The notes under the pieces: generated by a model
Seen by the model: the letters and a program-made list of their open reading frames with translations, nothing else
What the model was told of the DNA's origin: nothing
The model's database searches: none
Assembly (NCBI GenBank): GCA_902784475.1
Contig: CACZUX010000018.1
Span: 1-41,364, forward strand
Direction of reading: 5' to 3'
DNA length: 41,364 nt
Origin: an uncultured Bacteroidales bacterium
Lineage (GTDB): Bacteria; Bacteroidota; Bacteroidia; Bacteroidales; Bacteroidaceae
Shown here: positions 9,532 to 18,080 of the stretch, piece after piece
Layout of the letters: every line of letters begins with the position of its first letter
Position numbering within the stretch: position 1 is the stretch's first letter
Made by a program: the position numbers and the translations under genes

Positions 9532-9562
9532 TTTGATGTTTGCAAAAAAATCCGTATATTTG
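9532..9562 (+). promoter_or_regulatory. RSH gene promoter (TTTG / TATATTTG)
   Basis: TTTG at 9532-9535 and TATATTTG at 9555-9562 are separated by 19 bp, fitting Bacteroidetes -33/-7 elements. The start codon at 9585 follows the -7 box by only 22 nt, so the mRNA leader should be very short. Confidence 0.8.
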
Positions 9563-9584
9563 CCGCGAAAAACTGTATTTGTAA

Positions 9585-11447
9585 ATGTACGACTACAATC
9601 TGATCATCCGCCAATCGTCCGAACGCGTGTTCGAAGTGATGGCCCCAAGAGTGAGCCCCGAGGACCTTGAGCGCATCAAGGACGCCTTCGCTCTGGCTCA
9701 GGAGAAGCATGCCGCGCAGAAGCGCAAGAGCGGCGAGCCCTACATCATTCACCCCATCGCGGTGGCGCTCATCGCGGCCGAGGAACTCAAGCTCGACGCC
9801 AACTCCGTCATCACGGCCTTTCTGCACGATGTGGTGGAGGACACCGATTTCACCATCGAGCAGGTGCGCGAGCGCTTCGGCGACGACGTGGCTTCGCTCG
9901 TGGACATCGTGACGAAGAAGAAGAAGGACCAGTACAACATCACCAAGCAGGGCGACAACTACAAGCAGCTGCTCGACTCGCTCCACTACGACATCCGGGC
10001 CCTGATGATCAAGCTCTCCGACCGTCTGCACAACATGCGCACCCTCTCGTCGATGAAGCCCGAGAAGCAGATGAAGATCGCCGGAGAAACAGACTACTTC
10101 TACGCCCCTTTGGCCAATCGTCTGGGCCTGTTCGACGTGAAGACGGAGCTGGAGAATCTCTCCTTCCAATACCGCTGCGAACTGGAATACGCCGATCTGG
10201 AAGAAGCGCTCTATCAGGACAAACTGGCCAACTTCCGCCGCCTGGAGGAGTTCACCCACAAGTGCGAGCGTCTGCTCAAGGACAAAGGCATCGTGGCCAA
10301 GGTGGAAGTGTTCTACCGCAAGCCCTACTCCATCTACCGCCGCATGAAGCAGCAGGGCGTGGATTTCAAGCACTTGGACAACCGCTACTACGTGCGCGTC
10401 ACATTCGACGACGGTGTGGACGACATGATGACCGACAAGGCGCAGGCCCTGCGCATCTACAACATCCTCACGGACTACTTCAAGGAGAAGCCCGGCTCGT
10501 TCATGAACCTCATTGATCAGGCCAAGGAAAACTCCTACCAGTGTCTGCGCGTGATGCTGCTCTCGAAGGAGGGCGTCTGGGAAGACGTGCAGATCTGCAG
10601 CGACGACATGGTGGCAGCCTCGAAGATCGGCTGTATGGCCGAACTGGGCAACAACATCGGCGACTGGATCAAGCGCTTCCGCCGCGTGCTTCAGGATATC
10701 GCCGAACAAGGCACCGGCGCACAGTTGCTGGAGCAGATTTCGGCCGCACTCTACTACGACGACATCATGGTGTTCTCCACCGACGGCAAGAGCTTCATCC
10801 TGCCCCTGGGGAGCACGGCCATCGACTTCGCCTTCAAGCAGGACGAAGAGACCGGCCTGCACGCCCATTACGCCCGCATCAACGGCAAACTCAAGAGCGT
10901 GAAGACGCCGCTGCAGCGCGGCGACTGCGTCGAGATCGGCACCGCCGGAAAATACACCGCCGCCAAAGACTGGCTCGACCACTGCAGCACCTATTTTGCC
11001 AAGAGCCGCATCCGCAAGTATCTCTCCACGGTGGAGGATCCGATGGTGATGCGCTGTCCCCTGTGCCGTCCGCTTCCGGGCGGAGAGAGCATCGGCGTCA
11101 AGGACGACGACGGCCGTGTCACGATTCACCGCCGCAGTTGTGCGGAAGCCATTCGTTTGGCCTCCAAATACGGCGACAGCATCGTGGCGGTGGACTTCAA
11201 GGAGTCCAAGAAGATTTATCCCGTCACGGTGGTGATTCACGCCATCGACCGCGATCATCTGCTGGCGGATCTCATCGACCACATCACCAACGTGCTCCAT
11301 CTGGGCATCGACGCCCTCACAACGACGACGACCGATGCGCTGGTCGACTGCCACATCACCTTCTTCGTCCACTCCGTGAGCGAACTCGTGCGTGTGATGC
11401 GCCATCTCTACCAGATAGAGGGTGTGGACGAAGTCTATCACATCTGA
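9585..11447 (+). CDS. RelA/SpoT homologue: (p)ppGpp hydrolase with degenerate synthetase
   Basis: A 620-aa long RSH protein, shorter than typical Rel (about 730 aa). The HD hydrolase domain looks intact: H56 (HPIAVA), H81-D82 and E85-D86 (HDVVEDT), and D146 in KLSDRLHNMR. The synthetase domain (about 230-370) is eroded. The usual YDxxAVR appears as DNRYYVR, placing N266 where the catalytic Asp belongs; YQSLHT reads YQCLRV; VEVQIRT reads EDVQICS. TGS (about 390-455), a Cys/His segment with CPLC (491-494) and a C-terminal ACT domain (about 545-620) follow. I infer a hydrolase-dominant alarmone enzyme, with a second RSH elsewhere supplying synthesis. GH127 follows after 45 nt. Confidence 0.93.
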   Translation: MYDYNLIIRQSSERVFEVMAPRVSPEDLERIKDAFALAQEKHAAQKRKSGEPYIIHPIAVALIAAEELKLDANSVITAFLHDVVEDTDFTIEQVRERFGDDVASLVDIVTKKKKDQYNITKQGDNYKQLLDSLHYDIRALMIKLSDRLHNMRTLSSMKPEKQMKIAGETDYFYAPLANRLGLFDVKTELENLSFQYRCELEYADLEEALYQDKLANFRRLEEFTHKCERLLKDKGIVAKVEVFYRKPYSIYRRMKQQGVDFKHLDNRYYVRVTFDDGVDDMMTDKAQALRIYNILTDYFKEKPGSFMNLIDQAKENSYQCLRVMLLSKEGVWEDVQICSDDMVAASKIGCMAELGNNIGDWIKRFRRVLQDIAEQGTGAQLLEQISAALYYDDIMVFSTDGKSFILPLGSTAIDFAFKQDEETGLHAHYARINGKLKSVKTPLQRGDCVEIGTAGKYTAAKDWLDHCSTYFAKSRIRKYLSTVEDPMVMRCPLCRPLPGGESIGVKDDDGRVTIHRRSCAEAIRLASKYGDSIVAVDFKESKKIYPVTVVIHAIDRDHLLADLIDHITNVLHLGIDALTTTTTDALVDCHITFFVHSVSELVRVMRHLYQIEGVDEVYHI

Positions 11448-11492
11448 CACAGAATCAACTGAATAAATATTAACATAAACAACATCAATACC

Positions 11493-14400
11493 ATGAAGAA
11501 GAAATTCTTTGCGCTTTTGGCTCTGGTCTTCTCGCTGACGACACAGGCCGAAAACAAGCTCTACCCCGAGCACTTCGAGCTCTCGGAGGTGACGCTCTCG
11601 GAAGGGCCTCTCAAGGAGGCTATGTACCGCAACTTCGACATGTTGCTCTCCTACGACGTGGACCGTCTGCTCACGCCCTTCGTGCGTCAGGCCGGACTCA
11701 ACACGGGGGATTATGCCAACTGGACAACAAAACACCCCAACTTCGATAACTGGGGCAGCGGCAACTTCCGTCTGGACGGACATGTGGGCGGACACTATCT
11801 CTCGGCCCTCGCGCTGGCTTATGCCGCCTGCGACGATGCCGCCACGAAGGCGCAGCTCAAGGAGCGCATGGACCACATGCTCTCCGTCATGAAGGATTGT
11901 CAGGACAAGTTCGACAGCAACACGCAGGGCCTCAAGGGCTACATCGGCGGCTATCCCGACAATGCGCTTTGGACGGATATGTACAGCGGCAGCACCGCCA
12001 AGTTCAACAGCGCACGCGGCAATGTGCCCCTCTATGTGCAGCACAAAGTGATGGCCGGCTTGCGCGACGCATATATATATGGTAAGAGCGACGAGGCCTA
12101 TACGATGTTCATCAAGATGTGCGACTGGGCCGTCAACCTCGTGGCCAAATACGACACCAACACGATGCAGGGCGTGCTCGACACGGAGCACGGCGGCGTG
12201 AACGAGGTCCTGGCAGACGCCTATTACTTCACCAACAACTCCAAATATCTCAGCGGCGCCAAGAAATACAGCCACGCCACGATGGTGAGCGGCATGCAGA
12301 CGGTTTCGACCTCGTTCCTCGACAACCGTCACGCCAACACGCAGGTGCCCAAGTACATCGGCTTTGAGCGTATCGCGCAACTTGACGCCTCGATGACCTC
12401 TTACGCCACCGCCGCACGCAACTTCTGGACCGACGTCACCGCCAACCGCACCGTATGCATCGGCGGCAACTCAATGAACGAATGGTTCATGGCCGCTTCG
12501 GCCGCAAACCGTTACGTCAACGAGTGCAACGGCCCCGAATCGTGCAACACCAACAACATGCTCAAACTCTCGGAGTCGCTCTTCGACGCCACCCATAGCG
12601 GCAAGTATGCCGACTTCTACGAGGCTGCGATGTACAACCACATCCTCTCCACGCAGGATCCCGTGACCGGCGGCTATGTCTATTTCACCCCGCTGCGTCC
12701 TCAGGCCTATCGCATCTACAGCAAGACGAATCAGGACATGTGGTGCTGCGTGGGCACGGGCATGGAGAACCACTCGAAATACGGTCACTTCATCTACACC
12801 CATTCGGCCGACAACCAGACGCTCTACGTCAACCTCTTCGTCAACTCTGAACTCACGAGTGACGATTTTATCCTCAAGCAGGAGACGGAATTCCCCTACT
12901 CCGCCGCTTCGAAGATTACGGTTGGCAAGTCCGGCAACTACACTCTGGCCGTACGCAAACCCTCGTGGGCGGGCGAAGGCTTCAGCGTAAGCGTCGGCGG
13001 TTCGTCCTACACGGCTGCCACAGACGGCTATGTAAAGATCACGCGTTCGTGGAGTGCCGGCGATGTGGTGAATGTCGCTCTGCCCATGACGCTGCGCTGG
13101 GAGCAATGCCCCAACCTCAAGGACTACATCTGCTTCAAGTACGGCCCCATCCTTCTGGGCGCACGCACCACTTCTTCGGATCCTTCCAGCCCCGCTTACG
13201 AGGCGCTGACGCACGAATACGCCGAGGGTGAACGCATGGGTCACGCCGAAGACACTTACACCACGAAGAAAACGCTCTCCACGGCACCTCTGCTCATCGG
13301 CAACCGTGCGGACGTACTCTCGCGCATCACACCAATTGAGGGACAGCCCCTCAAGTTCACCATCGACTGCAGCCGCGAAGGCAGCGATGCCTGGACGACG
13401 CTGACGCTCGAGCCCTACTACAGCCTCCATCACACGCGCGTGATGAATTATTGGTATCAGGCCACGCAGGAGGACTACGACAACTCCTCCTGGGCACAAG
13501 ACGAGCGCGAGGCTGCAGCTCTGGATGCACGAACGATAGACTTCATCCGCACGGGCGAACAACAGTCCGAAGCCGGCGTGACGGAATACAGCGCAGGCTC
13601 CACCGTCGGCACTTTCAACGACGAAGTCTATCGCGACGCTCCGGCCGGAGGCTGGATTCAGTACATCCTCACCAACAGCGAAGGCGTCACAAAGGATGTG
13701 GGTCTCATGTGCCGCTTCAACGTAGCCGACAAGGGGCGTAAAGCCGCCATCTATGTGGACGGCACTTTGATTCAGAACTACACCGTGCTCTCTTCGGTCG
13801 CTACGGCCAACGAGAACGGCTTCTACAACAAGGAATGGATCTTGGACGAAGCGCTCCTCAAGGACGAACAAGGACAGCCCAAACAGACGATCACCTTCCG
13901 CATTCAGGCCGATTTCGGCACACTGTGTCCCGGACTTTATTATCTCAGGCTGACCAAGGAGGCGCCCGACCCTTTCGCTGATTACGAGCACTACGACTTC
14001 AAGTGTACGGATTTCCGATACAACCCCGACCAGTGCTCGTCCGTCAGCTACGACGAAACAGCCAACACCTTCACCCTGCATGGTAAGACCACCGGACAGC
14101 GCAATGTGTCTTACGGTATGAAGCTGGATGCCACCGACAAGTATTATGTGCTCGGCTCGGAATACTGGTACGTTGTTGAGGGACAGGGCTTCTCCACAGA
14201 AAAAACCGACGACACCTATGCCTGGTGGATGAACGGCTTCAATAACGGTGGTCAGGTTCCCCCAAACATGACGCTCAACATTGAGCGCGGCGGACAGAGT
14301 TATCAGGTCTTCGCCTGGAATCTCTCCAAACAGCCGCAGCTCAACGGCAACTTTCCTGTTGACGAACCCAAAATTGCCATCTCGTCCAACGGCAAGAACT

Positions 14401-15158
14401 GGATTGACTGCATCGGACTGACAACGTCCGACCAGACTTCCAAGCGCGCCACCGTCACCTATGTGGCTTATCTCAGCGACGAGGCCTTTAAGGATCGCTA
14501 CGACATCAAAGAGCCCGAAGAGCTCGGTGAAGACGTCACCGCCACCTATCTCAAGAACCCCTCCTTCGAGGCCAATGTCGGCACGAAGGTCATTCCCACC
14601 AACTGGTCGTTGTCCAACACGAATCTCGCCTGGTACGGCATCAACAACCGCAACGGCAACGACGACAATCCCACCGACGGCAACAGACTCTTCGGTGTGT
14701 GGAACGGCTCGTCCGTCGCCGTCGAGCTTTCGCAGAGCGTCACGCTTCCCGCCGGACGTTATGTGCTGACAGCCGACATGCTGGCCTCCAATCGCACCAA
14801 CACCGTGCGTCTGGGCAATCAGAGAATCTTCGCCGGCAGCAACATCGCTTACTTCAAGGATCAGTGCGCTCCCGGCACGGGTGACAATGTGCCTCTGCAG
14901 ACGGTGCGTCTCGACTTCACCATTCCCGCAAATGCAACAATCAGTATCGGCGTCGCCACTTCCGACGCTCCCAATGAAACCTGGTTCAAGGTGGACAACT
15001 TCCGTCTCTATCTGCAGGAAGATCTCACGGGCATTCGCAACCTTCCCGAGAACAACGGCAAGAGCGCTACGCCCGACGGTAAATATTGGGAGAAAGGCCG
15101 TCTCGTCATCATCAAGAACGGACGCAAATACTCCTCCTCGGGCTCACGTATCAAATAA
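11493..15158 (+). CDS. Secreted GH127/GH146-type beta-L-arabinofuranosidase with accessory modules
   Basis: A 1221-aa protein with a signal peptide (about 1-19, ending TTQA). The catalytic (alpha/alpha)6 region (about 25-620) has HANTQVPK (280-287), E349-S-C351 and the C418-C419 pair, matching the glutamate and zinc-bound cysteines of GH127/GH146 beta-L-arabinofuranosidases. A DUF4986/DUF6805-like beta region follows (about 620-830), then a further beta-rich module and a galactose-binding-like domain (about 1020-1175). The last 35 residues (DGKYWEKGRLVIIKNG onward) resemble a recurring Prevotella C-terminal tail. Likely role: removing arabinose from plant arabinan or glycoprotein glycans. No SusC/SusD genes are adjacent. 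It ends before a strong terminator. Confidence 0.9.
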   Translation: MKKKFFALLALVFSLTTQAENKLYPEHFELSEVTLSEGPLKEAMYRNFDMLLSYDVDRLLTPFVRQAGLNTGDYANWTTKHPNFDNWGSGNFRLDGHVGGHYLSALALAYAACDDAATKAQLKERMDHMLSVMKDCQDKFDSNTQGLKGYIGGYPDNALWTDMYSGSTAKFNSARGNVPLYVQHKVMAGLRDAYIYGKSDEAYTMFIKMCDWAVNLVAKYDTNTMQGVLDTEHGGVNEVLADAYYFTNNSKYLSGAKKYSHATMVSGMQTVSTSFLDNRHANTQVPKYIGFERIAQLDASMTSYATAARNFWTDVTANRTVCIGGNSMNEWFMAASAANRYVNECNGPESCNTNNMLKLSESLFDATHSGKYADFYEAAMYNHILSTQDPVTGGYVYFTPLRPQAYRIYSKTNQDMWCCVGTGMENHSKYGHFIYTHSADNQTLYVNLFVNSELTSDDFILKQETEFPYSAASKITVGKSGNYTLAVRKPSWAGEGFSVSVGGSSYTAATDGYVKITRSWSAGDVVNVALPMTLRWEQCPNLKDYICFKYGPILLGARTTSSDPSSPAYEALTHEYAEGERMGHAEDTYTTKKTLSTAPLLIGNRADVLSRITPIEGQPLKFTIDCSREGSDAWTTLTLEPYYSLHHTRVMNYWYQATQEDYDNSSWAQDEREAAALDARTIDFIRTGEQQSEAGVTEYSAGSTVGTFNDEVYRDAPAGGWIQYILTNSEGVTKDVGLMCRFNVADKGRKAAIYVDGTLIQNYTVLSSVATANENGFYNKEWILDEALLKDEQGQPKQTITFRIQADFGTLCPGLYYLRLTKEAPDPFADYEHYDFKCTDFRYNPDQCSSVSYDETANTFTLHGKTTGQRNVSYGMKLDATDKYYVLGSEYWYVVEGQGFSTEKTDDTYAWWMNGFNNGGQVPPNMTLNIERGGQSYQVFAWNLSKQPQLNGNFPVDEPKIAISSNGKNWIDCIGLTTSDQTSKRATVTYVAYLSDEAFKDRYDIKEPEELGEDVTATYLKNPSFEANVGTKVIPTNWSLSNTNLAWYGINNRNGNDDNPTDGNRLFGVWNGSSVAVELSQSVTLPAGRYVLTADMLASNRTNTVRLGNQRIFAGSNIAYFKDQCAPGTGDNVPLQTVRLDFTIPANATISIGVATSDAPNETWFKVDNFRLYLQEDLTGIRNLPENNGKSATPDGKYWEKGRLVIIKNGRKYSSSGSRIK

Positions 15159-15183
15159 TAAATACGAACTGATTCAGAATAAA

Positions 15184-15215
15184 GTAAAGGGCGCCAAACC
15201 GGCGCCCTTTATTAT
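15184..15215. terminator. Bidirectional terminator between GH127 and manA-like gene
   Basis: A perfect 10-bp inverted repeat (AAAGGGCGCC at 15186-15195 and GGCGCCCTTT at 15201-15210) encloses a 5-nt loop and is flanked by A/T-rich sequence. It lies 28 nt after the GH127 stop and 32 nt beyond the manA-like stop, so it can serve both converging genes. Confidence 0.9.
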
Positions 15216-15246
15216 TGGTTCGGACAAACTCTCTGCATGAGACCGT

Positions 15247-16146
15247 TTACTTCCTCGTGATATGCAGGAAGCGCGTCATCTTGCTCGAGAGCGAGCGGTC
15301 CATGTTGTCGATAAAGCTGTCGAGCAGCTTCACACCACCCTCTTCGGGCAAAACGTCATAGTCGGCAATGACGGCGGGAATAAAACAGCTTTGCTCTTTC
15401 TTCAAACGCACTTCCTCACGGGTGTCTCTGATTCGAACGGTGCAGGCGCCTTCCAGACAGGTGGTGATGACGAAGCTGTCGTATTTGACAAGATTGCGGT
15501 GAATGGGCGCATTGGCTTCGACGACACGCGTGGTGAAATACGGGCTGTCGACCACGATGTTGGCAGAATTGTCGGCCCCGTTGTAGAGCGTGCGGTATTC
15601 GTCCACAACTTCATAGTCGATGGCTTCCGCCGCCAGTTCCGTATGCAACTCACGGGGCTTGCCGTCAAGGCCGGGACGGTTATAGTCGAAGATGCGGTAA
15701 GTGACGTCGCTCGACTGCTGCACTTCTGCCAGACGAATGCCGCCGCAAATGGCGTGCACTCTTCCCGCAGGCAGATAGAACACATGGCCGGCGCTGACTT
15801 CATGACGCGCCAGCACTTCGGTGATGGTGCCGTCGGCCACACGCCCGCTCTTGCCCATCTTGCCGTGAACCCTTTGGGCCATCTCGTCGTTGGGATGCAC
15901 CTGAATGGAGAGATCCTTGCGGGCGTCGATGATTTTCACAAGAAGCGGCAGTTTTTTGCCGTAGTTGGCGGCAACGGCGCGACCGAGAATATGTTCCGGA
16001 TCGGAGTCGATGAAGTCCGTCAGCAGACGACCGCTCCAAGGACCTGTAGCAATCTCGCTCTCGGAGCCCGGAACGGCGGAAACACTCCACTCCTCCGTGC
16101 CCCAAACGAGATGCTTGGTGTTGGGCTGAAACAGCAGCGGACTCAT
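15247..16146 (-). CDS. manA: Mannose-6-phosphate isomerase, class I, with internal deletion
   Basis: A 299-aa cupin-type phosphomannose isomerase homologue. I place the start at 16146, where ATG overlaps the fcl stop (TGATG); the longer frame upstream lies inside fcl. Recognisable are QVHPND (H84), FYLPAGRVHAICGG (H131), and QQSSDVTYRIFDYNR. The region between is odd: the reading runs GKMGKS directly into GRVADGTITEVL. The family normally has a GKTEMWY segment and about 30 further residues here, and that Glu is a metal ligand. The DNA shows no frameshift. It is either a naturally shortened enzyme or one with changed or lost activity. Pathway context (manC, fcl) supports mannose metabolism. 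Confidence 0.88.
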   Translation of the reverse strand: MSPLLFQPNTKHLVWGTEEWSVSAVPGSESEIATGPWSGRLLTDFIDSDPEHILGRAVAANYGKKLPLLVKIIDARKDLSIQVHPNDEMAQRVHGKMGKSGRVADGTITEVLARHEVSAGHVFYLPAGRVHAICGGIRLAEVQQSSDVTYRIFDYNRPGLDGKPRELHTELAAEAIDYEVVDEYRTLYNGADNSANIVVDSPYFTTRVVEANAPIHRNLVKYDSFVITTCLEGACTVRIRDTREEVRLKKEQSCFIPAVIADYDVLPEEGGVKLLDSFIDNMDRSLSSKMTRFLHITRK

Positions 16147-17090
16147 CAGCGTTCGGCTCTCATGGGGTTTTCGAGGAAGTCCTTGTAAGAGAGGCGAATG
16201 CCGTCTTCGAGCTCCGTCTTGTAGGTCCAACCGAGCTTGGTGGCTTTGGAGACGTCGAGCAGCTTGCGGGGCGTGCCGTTGGGACGGGTGGTATCCCACT
16301 TGATTTCACCTTCGTAGCCAACCACCTTGGCCACCATTTCCGTGAGGGCCTTGATGGTGAGTTCTTTGCCGGTGCCGGCATTGACGGTCTCGTTGCCCGA
16401 ATAGTTGTTCATCAGGAAGACGCAGAGATTGGCCAGATCGTCCACATAGAGGAACTCGCGCAGAGGACTGCCGTCGCCCCAGCAGGTGACTTCCTTGAGG
16501 CCGCTGATTTTGGCCTCGTGGAAACGGCGGATCAGCGCGGGCAACACGTGAGAGTGCTCGGGATGATAGTTGTCGTTGGGACCGTAGAGGTTGGTCGGCA
16601 TCACGCTGATGTAGTCGGTGCCGTACTGACGGTTAAGGAACTCGCAGTATTTCAGGCCGCTGATCTTGGCCAGAGCGTATGCCTCGTTGGTCTTCTCGAG
16701 CTCTGAAGTCAGCAGACAACTCTCGGGCATCGGCTGCGGCGCCATACGGGGATAGATGCAGCTGGAGCCGAGAAACTCGAGCTTCTTGCAGCCGTTCTTC
16801 CAGGCGGCGTGGATGACGTTCATCTCCAGTATCATGTTGTCGTACATGAAGTCGGCCAAAGCACTCTGATTGGCCACGATGCCGCCTACTTTGGCTGCGG
16901 CCAGAAAGACGTATTCGGGCTTCTCGGCGGCGAAGAAGTCGTTCACGGCCTGCTGGTTGCACAAATCGAGCTCCTTGTGCGTACGGGTCACGATGTTGAA
17001 GTAACCCTGACGGTGAAGTTCGCGCACAATGGCGCTGCCGACCATGCCGCGATGACCGGCCACATATATTTTTGCATCTCTGTTCATCAT
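16146..17090 (-). CDS. fcl: GDP-L-fucose synthase
   Basis: A 314-aa short-chain dehydrogenase/reductase that epimerises and reduces GDP-4-keto-6-deoxymannose to GDP-L-fucose. The NADP-binding GHRGMVG is at 12-18. The active site has GSSCIYP (108-114), with the conserved Ser and Cys, and Y138-x3-K142 (YALAK). It is translationally coupled to the manA-like gene (TGATG). A -7 box lies at 17133-17140. The gmd gene that usually accompanies it is not in the window. Start could be M1 or M2. Confidence 0.96.
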   Translation of the reverse strand: MMNRDAKIYVAGHRGMVGSAIVRELHRQGYFNIVTRTHKELDLCNQQAVNDFFAAEKPEYVFLAAAKVGGIVANQSALADFMYDNMILEMNVIHAAWKNGCKKLEFLGSSCIYPRMAPQPMPESCLLTSELEKTNEAYALAKISGLKYCEFLNRQYGTDYISVMPTNLYGPNDNYHPEHSHVLPALIRRFHEAKISGLKEVTCWGDGSPLREFLYVDDLANLCVFLMNNYSGNETVNAGTGKELTIKALTEMVAKVVGYEGEIKWDTTRPNGTPRKLLDVSKATKLGWTYKTELEDGIRLSYKDFLENPMRAER

Positions 17091-17132
17091 AGTCGTTCCT
17101 GTTTTTATCGGTTTAATATTCTATTCTGCGTA

Positions 17133-17140
17133 CAAAGGTA
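17133..17140 (-). promoter_or_regulatory. fcl-manA promoter, -7 box TACCTTTG
   Basis: TACCTTTG on the minus strand, identical to the fabD -7 box, lies 42 nt upstream of the fcl ATG. Confidence 0.7.
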
Positions 17141-17157
17141 TGAAAAAACTTCGACAT

Positions 17158-17174
17158 AGCAGTATTTTACTGCT
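17158..17174 (-). promoter_or_regulatory. Palindrome over the fcl -33 region, possible operator
   Basis: AGCAGTA-TTT-TACTGCT is a perfect 7-bp inverted repeat with a 3-nt centre. It begins 17 bp upstream of the fcl -7 box and so covers the -33 position. Its placement suggests a repressor or activator site; the protein is unknown. Confidence 0.4.
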
Positions 17175-17283
17175 AATATTTTCACGAATTCGACATCATT
17201 ATTATGCAATCCGCGCTGAATAATCCCCGCTGAATTTATGCAGAAATCCCTCTTCGTCCGAGAGAAATATGCGAAAACAGCGC

Positions 17284-17338
17284 CTCTGCGTGGTCTCTGA
17301 GGGGAGTCTGAGGGGAGTCAAAAAAGGGTCTTTTGGAC
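17284..17338 (+). repeat. 11-bp period direct-repeat array B (5 units)
   Basis: Units start at 17284, 17295, 17306, 17317 and 17328. Units 1-2 begin CTCTG and units 3-5 begin GTC; units 2 and 3 read CTCTGAGGGGA and GTCTGAGGGGA. The preceding bases AAAACAGCG and the first unit match array A, with 24 of 26 positions identical from 17275. The array lies 144 bp upstream of the fcl -7 box. Confidence 0.82.
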
Positions 17339-17464
17339 CGCTGATTTTCGCTATTTCTTTGATAATCTGCGTGTTGATCTTTTCCTGTTTCTACGCAAAA
17401 TATGCAGTGACGTTTTTCTGCAGAATGTCAATATTTTTCAGAGTACGGAACAGGTTTGTCCATC

Positions 17465-18079
17465 TCAGGGTTGAGGCATCACGAATCTGGCTTCAAGCAC
17501 CAGACGCAGGGCGTAACGCTTCTTTGTGCCGGCCTTGGAGACCGTCTTGCTGTCGCGGGCAAAAGTGAACGCGCCGCCGTCGCAGAGATAGCGCTCGCTC
17601 GCGATGAGTTCGTCGCTGCAGAGCTGGCGTATCAGCTGCGCCTGGGCTCTGGTGGGAATGTGCCAACCCACTTCACCGGCTTCCGCACATTCTTCGGAGA
17701 GCTGTTGAGCCATATCGCTGTTTTCCTGCGCGTTGGCCGAAGGCACTCCGACCCATTCGCTTCCGGAGAGCAGCGTGAGGGTGGTGACAGCATATTGATT
17801 GACTGAAGGTTCATGCGCTATTTGCAATACCTTCATGCCACCGATGCTGCCGCCGACGGAGAGGTCTTCCGGTAAATCCTTGTCGTAGAACAACGCGGAG
17901 GAAGTGCCCGTCTTGGTCTGGCGCAACACATCTTCGGCGGCACTCTTTTGGGTCTTTTTCTTTTGAACTGATGTTTCAGTCTCTTCTTCAACCAAATCGT
18001 CCAAAGAGACGGAAGAACAGCACGTTAACGTCAACGCTGCAGCTCCGGCCGCACAGAGACCGGCGAGCGTGCGGCGCAC
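17465..18079 (-). CDS. Putative lipoprotein of unknown function (GTG start)
   Basis: A 204-aa protein of no family I recognise. I place the start at GTG 18079, one nt after the ugd stop (TGA-T-GTG). This gives a clean signal sequence: MRR, a hydrophobic segment ending LTLTCC, then a polar mature part, with lipidation at C20 or C21 (imperfect lipobox). ATG starts further upstream would put an unrelated basic stretch inside ugd. A low-complexity EEETETSVQKKKTQK linker follows. The C-terminal half contains GWHIPTRAQ and a YLCDGGAF motif, reminiscent of WRxPT-type surface domains of Bacteroidetes, but this is only a resemblance. Likely envelope-attached and cotranscribed with ugd. Confidence 0.72.
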   Translation of the reverse strand: MRRTLAGLCAAGAAALTLTCCSSVSLDDLVEEETETSVQKKKTQKSAAEDVLRQTKTGTSSALFYDKDLPEDLSVGGSIGGMKVLQIAHEPSVNQYAVTTLTLLSGSEWVGVPSANAQENSDMAQQLSEECAEAGEVGWHIPTRAQAQLIRQLCSDELIASERYLCDGGAFTFARDSKTVSKAGTKKRYALRLVLEARFVMPQP

Positions 18080-18080
18080 A

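Larger units (their letters stand above)
9088..9584. other. Divergent intergenic region between fabD and the RSH gene
   Basis: A 497-nt AT-rich spacer with no convincing gene. It holds a leftward promoter for fabD (-7 box 9172-9179), a direct-repeat array with an 11-bp period (9325-9390), and a rightward promoter for the RSH gene (9532-9562). The stretch 9181-9300 is a pyrimidine/purine-biased tract with no clear structure. Confidence 0.8.
17091..17464. other. Intergenic region between fcl and the lipoprotein gene
   Basis: A 374-nt spacer with no gene. It contains the leftward fcl promoter (17133-17140), a perfect short palindrome (17158-17174), and 11-bp array B (17284-17338). An imperfect hairpin near 17405-17424 (TGCAG ... 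CTGCA) could end the lipoprotein transcript but lacks a convincing T tract. Confidence 0.75.

Noticed and set aside
9447-12380. A 977-codon open frame on the minus strand
   Set aside because: It lies antisense to the whole RSH gene and part of GH127, both clearly real. Its composition (Val, His, Leu, Gly rich) is typical of a mirror frame in GC-rich codon-biased DNA.
12471-14081. A 536-codon minus-strand frame within GH127
   Set aside because: Antisense to a well-supported secreted glycosidase; no start context or family match.
16147-16299. N-terminal extension of the manA-like gene by 51 codons
   Set aside because: It overlaps the 3' end of fcl in another frame, has shadow-like composition, and the ATG at 16146 is coupled to the fcl stop.
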